Shown: positions 60,899-64,000 of the stretch, one piece after another | Position numbering within the stretch: position 1 is the stretch's first letter | How the letters are laid out: the number at the start of each line of letters is the position of its first letter | Assembly: GCA_013286465.1 (NCBI GenBank) | Contig: JABDFR010000004.1 | Location: forward strand, 1-64,000 | Direction: 5' to 3' | DNA from: Acidobacteriota bacterium | Lineage (GTDB): Bacteria; Acidobacteriota; Terriglobia; Acidiferrales; UBA7541 | DNA: 64,000 bases | Position numbers and translations under genes: made by a program | The notes under the pieces: model-generated | Databases searched by the model: none | What the model saw: the letters and a program-made list of their open reading frames with translations, nothing else | What the model was told of the DNA's origin: nothing

Positions 60899-63457
60899 TC
60901 ACTCAGTCCGCAGCGCCTTAATCGGTGAAATAGATGCAGCCCGCGCCGCAGGAATTATCGCCGCAAAAAACGAACACACCGCCAAAGCCCCAGCGGCAAC
61001 GACCAGCGCCAACGGATCCCAAGATTTCACGCCATACAGTTCCGAAGAAATCAACCGCCCCGCCCCAATCGCCAGCGGCACCCCCAGCAACAAACCAACC
61101 ACCACCCGCCGAAACGCCCCCCGCAGCACCAACTGAACAATGTTGGCGCGGTCAGCGCCCAGCGTCATGCGAATACCAATCTCGTTAGTGCGTTGCGCCA
61201 CCGTATATGCGGTCACGCCATACAGTCCGATCGCCGCAAGTAGCAGCGCGACAATCCCAAATAGTCCGGCCACACTCGCCACCGCCCGTTCCTGATCGAA
61301 AGACAGATCCAACTGCTGCTGCATCGTACGAATGCTGCTGATCGTCAAGTTCGGATCGATATCGGCCAGCGTCTTGGCGATCTGCGGCTGAAGCGTCCCG
61401 ACGGGGACATCAGTAACCAGCATCATGCCCTCAATGAAATGCGAGCGCAGCTCAACGCGGCTCATGATGTTGTCTTTGTAATCGACGTTCTGCGCCAGCG
61501 GCACGAAAAACGTCGGATTCGAGGTCCTGGTCAATGAATAACCTGTGAATTTCGAATCGCGCACCACGCCGATGATGCGAAAGGTATTCATGTTCTGCGG
61601 CAAGTCGAGGCCGAAGTGCTGCTCCAGCGGATCCTCATCGCTCTTGAAAAATCGCTTCACGAATGCTTCATTCACGATAGCCACGGGCGCGGTGGTCTCG
61701 TTGTCAGCGGCACTGAAGGCGCGTCCGCGCAAGATGGTCATCCCGAAATTCTGCAGATAGTTGGCGCTCACGCGATCCCACGACGACCCGTTATCTTCTT
61801 CGAGTTTGGCGATCGGATGTCCGGCCACCAACACCAGCTCGCCCCAATTATTGGTAAGCGGGTTATAAAGCGCCAGGCCGGATCCGCGCACCCCCGGCAG
61901 GCGATTCAGATTTTCTTCCATCTGGCGGTAGATCGAGGCTAACTTTTCCTGGGTGTAGAGCGCGGGCGGGTCGAGCAGGCCCACAACCACGCGGCTTTTT
62001 ACTTCATATCCGAGATTCTGATGCTCCAGTTTGTTCAGGCTGCGCGCCAGCATCGTTGAACCGGCCACCAGCACAACAGAAACCGCTGCCTGCACGATCA
62101 GCAGGCCTTTGCGTGCGAAGGAGGCTTGATCGCCGGTGCTGCGGCCCGCGCCGCGCAGTGCGTCCGCGGGATTCGTGCGTGTTGCCAGCCACGCAGGAGC
62201 CGCGCCAAAAATAATTCCGGTGATGAGCGCGACTCCAAACGCGAACGCCAGGACGACAAGTGATGGCGCGGTGCTAATAGGAAGGAAATGCGCGCTCTGA
62301 AACGCCAACGCCAGCAATAGGCGCGAGGCCGCCACGGCGACTACCAGTCCTGCGACGCCGCCTGCAATCGCGAGCGTCACGCTCTCGGTAAGCGCCTGCG
62401 CGATGATTTGCCGCCGCGTGGCTCCCAATGCCAACCGCAGCGCCGTTTGCCCGCGCCGCGTCACCGCGCGCGCCAGCAGCAGATTCGCCACATTCGCGCA
62501 CGCAATCAGCAGCACCATCCCGCACACCGCAAGCAAAATCTGCAAGCTGCGCCCGTATTCTTCCTTCATCTCGGTCACGCCCGCGCCCGCCGGCACCACG
62601 TTCACAAATTGCTTTGGCAGAACTTGATCGATATCGGCCATCCAGTTCGCGGGATACCCCGCATCGTGAAGCATCCATTGCCGTACCACTCCGGTAAGCC
62701 GCGCGTTCATTCCGTCAGTGGAAGCGCCAGAACGCAAGCGGCCGATCACCCGCAGCCACGCGGAAAACGAAACGTGCAATAGCGCGCCCTCGCCACCAAT
62801 CATCGGTTCCTGCTGCAGTGGCAACCAAAGATCGGGCGGATCGCCGCGCAAGGTCTCCCCGAAAAATCCAGGCGGTGCGATTCCGATGATGGTGAAAGGA
62901 TGGCCCTCCACCACGAAGCTGGAGCCGACGACCGCAGGATCGCCGCCATAAGTCGCCTGCCAAACGCGGTGGCTAATCACCGCGACCGGCGCGGCAGCGG
63001 CTGTGTCGTCGCCAGCCTCGAAAACCCGCCCGCCAAACGCCCGCACTCCCAGCGTCGAAAAATAATTTCCGGTGACAAACTCAGCGCGCAAAGGCCGCGG
63101 CGCCATTTCTGTCCCCTGACGCCGCACTCCCAACAGACCCACGCCGGCCTGAAACGCCGCCAGCTCTTCAAATTCCGGCGTCTCCTTTTTCAGCCGCTCG
63201 TAAAGCGAAAACGAGAACCTTCCCCAGCGGTCCTGTGGGCTTCCCTGAACGCAGCAATCGTCGTCATCACCAACGCGATAAAGCCGCCCCGGGTCAGACA
63301 CGGGAAGCGAACGCAGCATCACCGCGTGAATTAACGTAAAGATTGCGGTAGTCCCGCCAATCCCCAGCGCCAAGGTCAAAATCGCCGCAGCCGTAAACAC
63401 CGGAGACAAACGAAACTGCCGCAAAGCATAGCGAAGATTGCCGCCCAAATTCTGCAT
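60899..63457 (-). CDS. ADOP-type ABC transporter permease (acidobacterial duplicated orphan permease)
   Basis: 852 residues with the duplicated FtsX/MacB layout: MQNLGGNLRYALRQFRLSPVFTAAAILTLALGIGGTTAIFTLI (first helix), a periplasmic MacB-like domain (about 45-290), three helices (about 330-470, with VCGMVLLIACANVANLLLARA), a fourth helix, a second periplasmic domain and three final helices with VAGLFGIVALLLAAIGLYGVTAYTVAQRTNEIGIRMTLGA. This is the TIGR03434-like family amplified in Acidobacteriota. The partner ATPase is not adjacent, which is normal for these 'orphan' permeases. Start ATG 63457 is preferred (AGAGGTG upstream). A frame open further upstream overlaps the divergent lexA gene and is not conserved-looking. 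Confidence 0.93.
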   Translation of the reverse strand: MQNLGGNLRYALRQFRLSPVFTAAAILTLALGIGGTTAIFTLIHAVMLRSLPVSDPGRLYRVGDDDDCCVQGSPQDRWGRFSFSLYERLKKETPEFEELAAFQAGVGLLGVRRQGTEMAPRPLRAEFVTGNYFSTLGVRAFGGRVFEAGDDTAAAAPVAVISHRVWQATYGGDPAVVGSSFVVEGHPFTIIGIAPPGFFGETLRGDPPDLWLPLQQEPMIGGEGALLHVSFSAWLRVIGRLRSGASTDGMNARLTGVVRQWMLHDAGYPANWMADIDQVLPKQFVNVVPAGAGVTEMKEEYGRSLQILLAVCGMVLLIACANVANLLLARAVTRRGQTALRLALGATRRQIIAQALTESVTLAIAGGVAGLVVAVAASRLLLALAFQSAHFLPISTAPSLVVLAFAFGVALITGIIFGAAPAWLATRTNPADALRGAGRSTGDQASFARKGLLIVQAAVSVVLVAGSTMLARSLNKLEHQNLGYEVKSRVVVGLLDPPALYTQEKLASIYRQMEENLNRLPGVRGSGLALYNPLTNNWGELVLVAGHPIAKLEEDNGSSWDRVSANYLQNFGMTILRGRAFSAADNETTAPVAIVNEAFVKRFFKSDEDPLEQHFGLDLPQNMNTFRIIGVVRDSKFTGYSLTRTSNPTFFVPLAQNVDYKDNIMSRVELRSHFIEGMMLVTDVPVGTLQPQIAKTLADIDPNLTISSIRTMQQQLDLSFDQERAVASVAGLFGIVALLLAAIGLYGVTAYTVAQRTNEIGIRMTLGADRANIVQLVLRGAFRRVVVGLLLGVPLAIGAGRLISSELYGVKSWDPLALVVAAGALAVCSFFAAIIPAARAASISPIKALRTE

Positions 63458-63550
63458 CGAGCACCTCTGCAACAACGATACGCAATTCGCGCGCCGCAGG
63501 TTCCCTGAGCACGCAAAACTGCCCGACCCAAACCTGCGCCAACGGCCAGC

Positions 63551-63580
63551 TTGACTTTTCGCCTTCTCTTCGCCTATAGT
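63551..63580 (+). promoter_or_regulatory. Candidate lexA promoter with repeated TTCGCC sites
   Basis: TTGACT (63551-63556) and TATAGT (63575-63580) with an 18-base spacer. TTCGCC occurs at 63558-63563 and 63569-63574, and GTCGCC at 63579-63584, spaced 11 and 10 bases apart, so on one face of the helix. This layout suits autoregulation by LexA, but the motif is not a known LexA box. Confidence 0.4.
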
Positions 63581-63610
63581 CGCCTTGCAACTAATAGGAG
63601 CCGAACCCTT

Positions 63611-64000
63611 ATGACACTGACCAAGCGCCAAAAGCAGGTTCTCGATTACCTCGTCGGCTTCATGAACAAGAACGGCTACTCGCCCAGCTTCGAGGAAATC
63701 GCCCGCGCCCTGAAACTTAATTCGCTGGCTACCGTCCACAAGCATCTCTCCACGCTCGAGAAAAAAGGCTTCCTGCGCCGCGGCTACAATCAAAGCCGCT
63801 CGATCGAAATCACGCAGCTGGTGAAATCAGTCCCCGAACAGGTAATCACGCGCCGCGCCACCGATTTGCCGCTCCTCGGAAAAATTGCCGCGGGCCGTCC
63901 TGTCGAAGCAATCGAAGATCGCGAGTCTCTCTCCCTCGGCGATTTCACCCGCGGCTCAAATAATTTCGTCCTGCAAGTAAAGGGCGAATCCATGCGCGAC
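63611..64000 (+). CDS. lexA: LexA repressor, 3' end cut off by window
   Basis: First 130 residues of about 200. The N-terminal winged helix-turn-helix is MTLTKRQKQVLDYLVGFMNKNGYSPSFEEIARALKLNSLATVHKHLSTLEKKGFLRR, with the family KxGYxPS.EEIA...L.S..TVHKHL pattern. The self-cleavage site A94-G95 (KIAAGRP) is intact, and GESM places the catalytic serine at about 127. The catalytic lysine lies beyond the window. ATG 63611 has a TAGGAG site (63595-63600). It represses the damage response, with RecA (51805) as co-protease. It is divergent from the ADOP permease. Confidence 0.95.
   Translation, partial: MTLTKRQKQVLDYLVGFMNKNGYSPSFEEIARALKLNSLATVHKHLSTLEKKGFLRRGYNQSRSIEITQLVKSVPEQVITRRATDLPLLGKIAAGRPVEAIEDRESLSLGDFTRGSNNFVLQVKGESMRD

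Noticed and set aside
63458-63793. N-terminal extension of the permease frame
   Set aside because: It overlaps lexA on the other strand, lacks membrane-protein character, and a good start with ribosome site exists at 63457.
1-64000. CRISPR array, prophage or insertion sequence
   Set aside because: No regularly spaced direct repeats, no phage structural genes and no transposase frame seen on either strand.

Overview
The window looks like about 64 kb of chromosome from an Acidobacteriota bacterium (Terriglobia-like). It is GC-rich. It carries an acidobacterial duplicated orphan permease (ADOP type, 60899-63457, minus), three secreted proteins of the acidobacterial VWFA-related type (40301-43713), and many short extragenic palindromes of the kind common in this phylum. 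No phage, transposase, integrase or CRISPR array was seen. The assignment rests on family recognition by eye, not on a search.

Layout. 1-10.4 kb: end of an HpnI/ceramide-glucosyltransferase-like enzyme, then an ABC half-transporter 18 bp ahead of a very large cyclic-glucan-synthase-like protein (an ndvA/ndvB-like pair whose synthase lacks the usual C-terminal phosphorylase domain), then two tandem paralogous outer-membrane-barrel-like proteins. 10.5-20 kb: a chemosensory cluster with two MCPs, CheW, CheA, CheR, an HDOD protein, CheY and CheX, but no CheB. 20.1 kb: tRNA-Gln(CTG) with its own promoter. 20.3-32.1 kb: sugar and envelope genes. These are nagB, a probable GDP-heptose set (hddC, hddA, gmhA and an unusual HAD phosphatase), a TlpA-like gene broken by an in-frame amber codon, a second HpnI-like glycosyltransferase, a polytopic GT-C-like protein and a GH63-like glucosidase. 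32.2-35 kb: a VOC-like protein, a secreted protein and a TonB-family protein. 35.1-40.3 kb: a tight ileS-lspA-lgt-rlu cluster. 40.3-43.7 kb: the VWA trio. 43.8-44.0 kb: a candidate stand-alone small RNA with a textbook promoter and a strong intrinsic terminator. 44.1-47.1 kb: a UvrD-type helicase fused to a PD-(D/E)XK nuclease. 48-51.2 kb: thiolase and 3-hydroxyacyl-CoA dehydrogenase around a zinc-ribbon/acidic protein. 51.2-57.4 kb: DUF486 protein, recA, a minimal transpeptidase, an M23 peptidase, a small protein and a dihaem cytochrome c. 57.6-60.5 kb: korA-korB. 60.9-64 kb: ADOP permease and the start of lexA.

Two window-wide signals stand out. Plus-strand genes are G/T-rich at the left and C/A-rich from about 36 kb on, as if a leading/lagging switch (replication terminus type) lay in the middle. 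At least four families of short dispersed repeats occupy most of the larger intergenic gaps. One copy supplies the last codons of the helicase gene.

The strongest candidates for something undescribed are the small RNA at 43.84-44.01 kb, the truncated cyclic-glucan-synthase system with its transporter, and the heptose-nucleotide/lipid-glycosyltransferase cluster with a non-canonical phosphatase.
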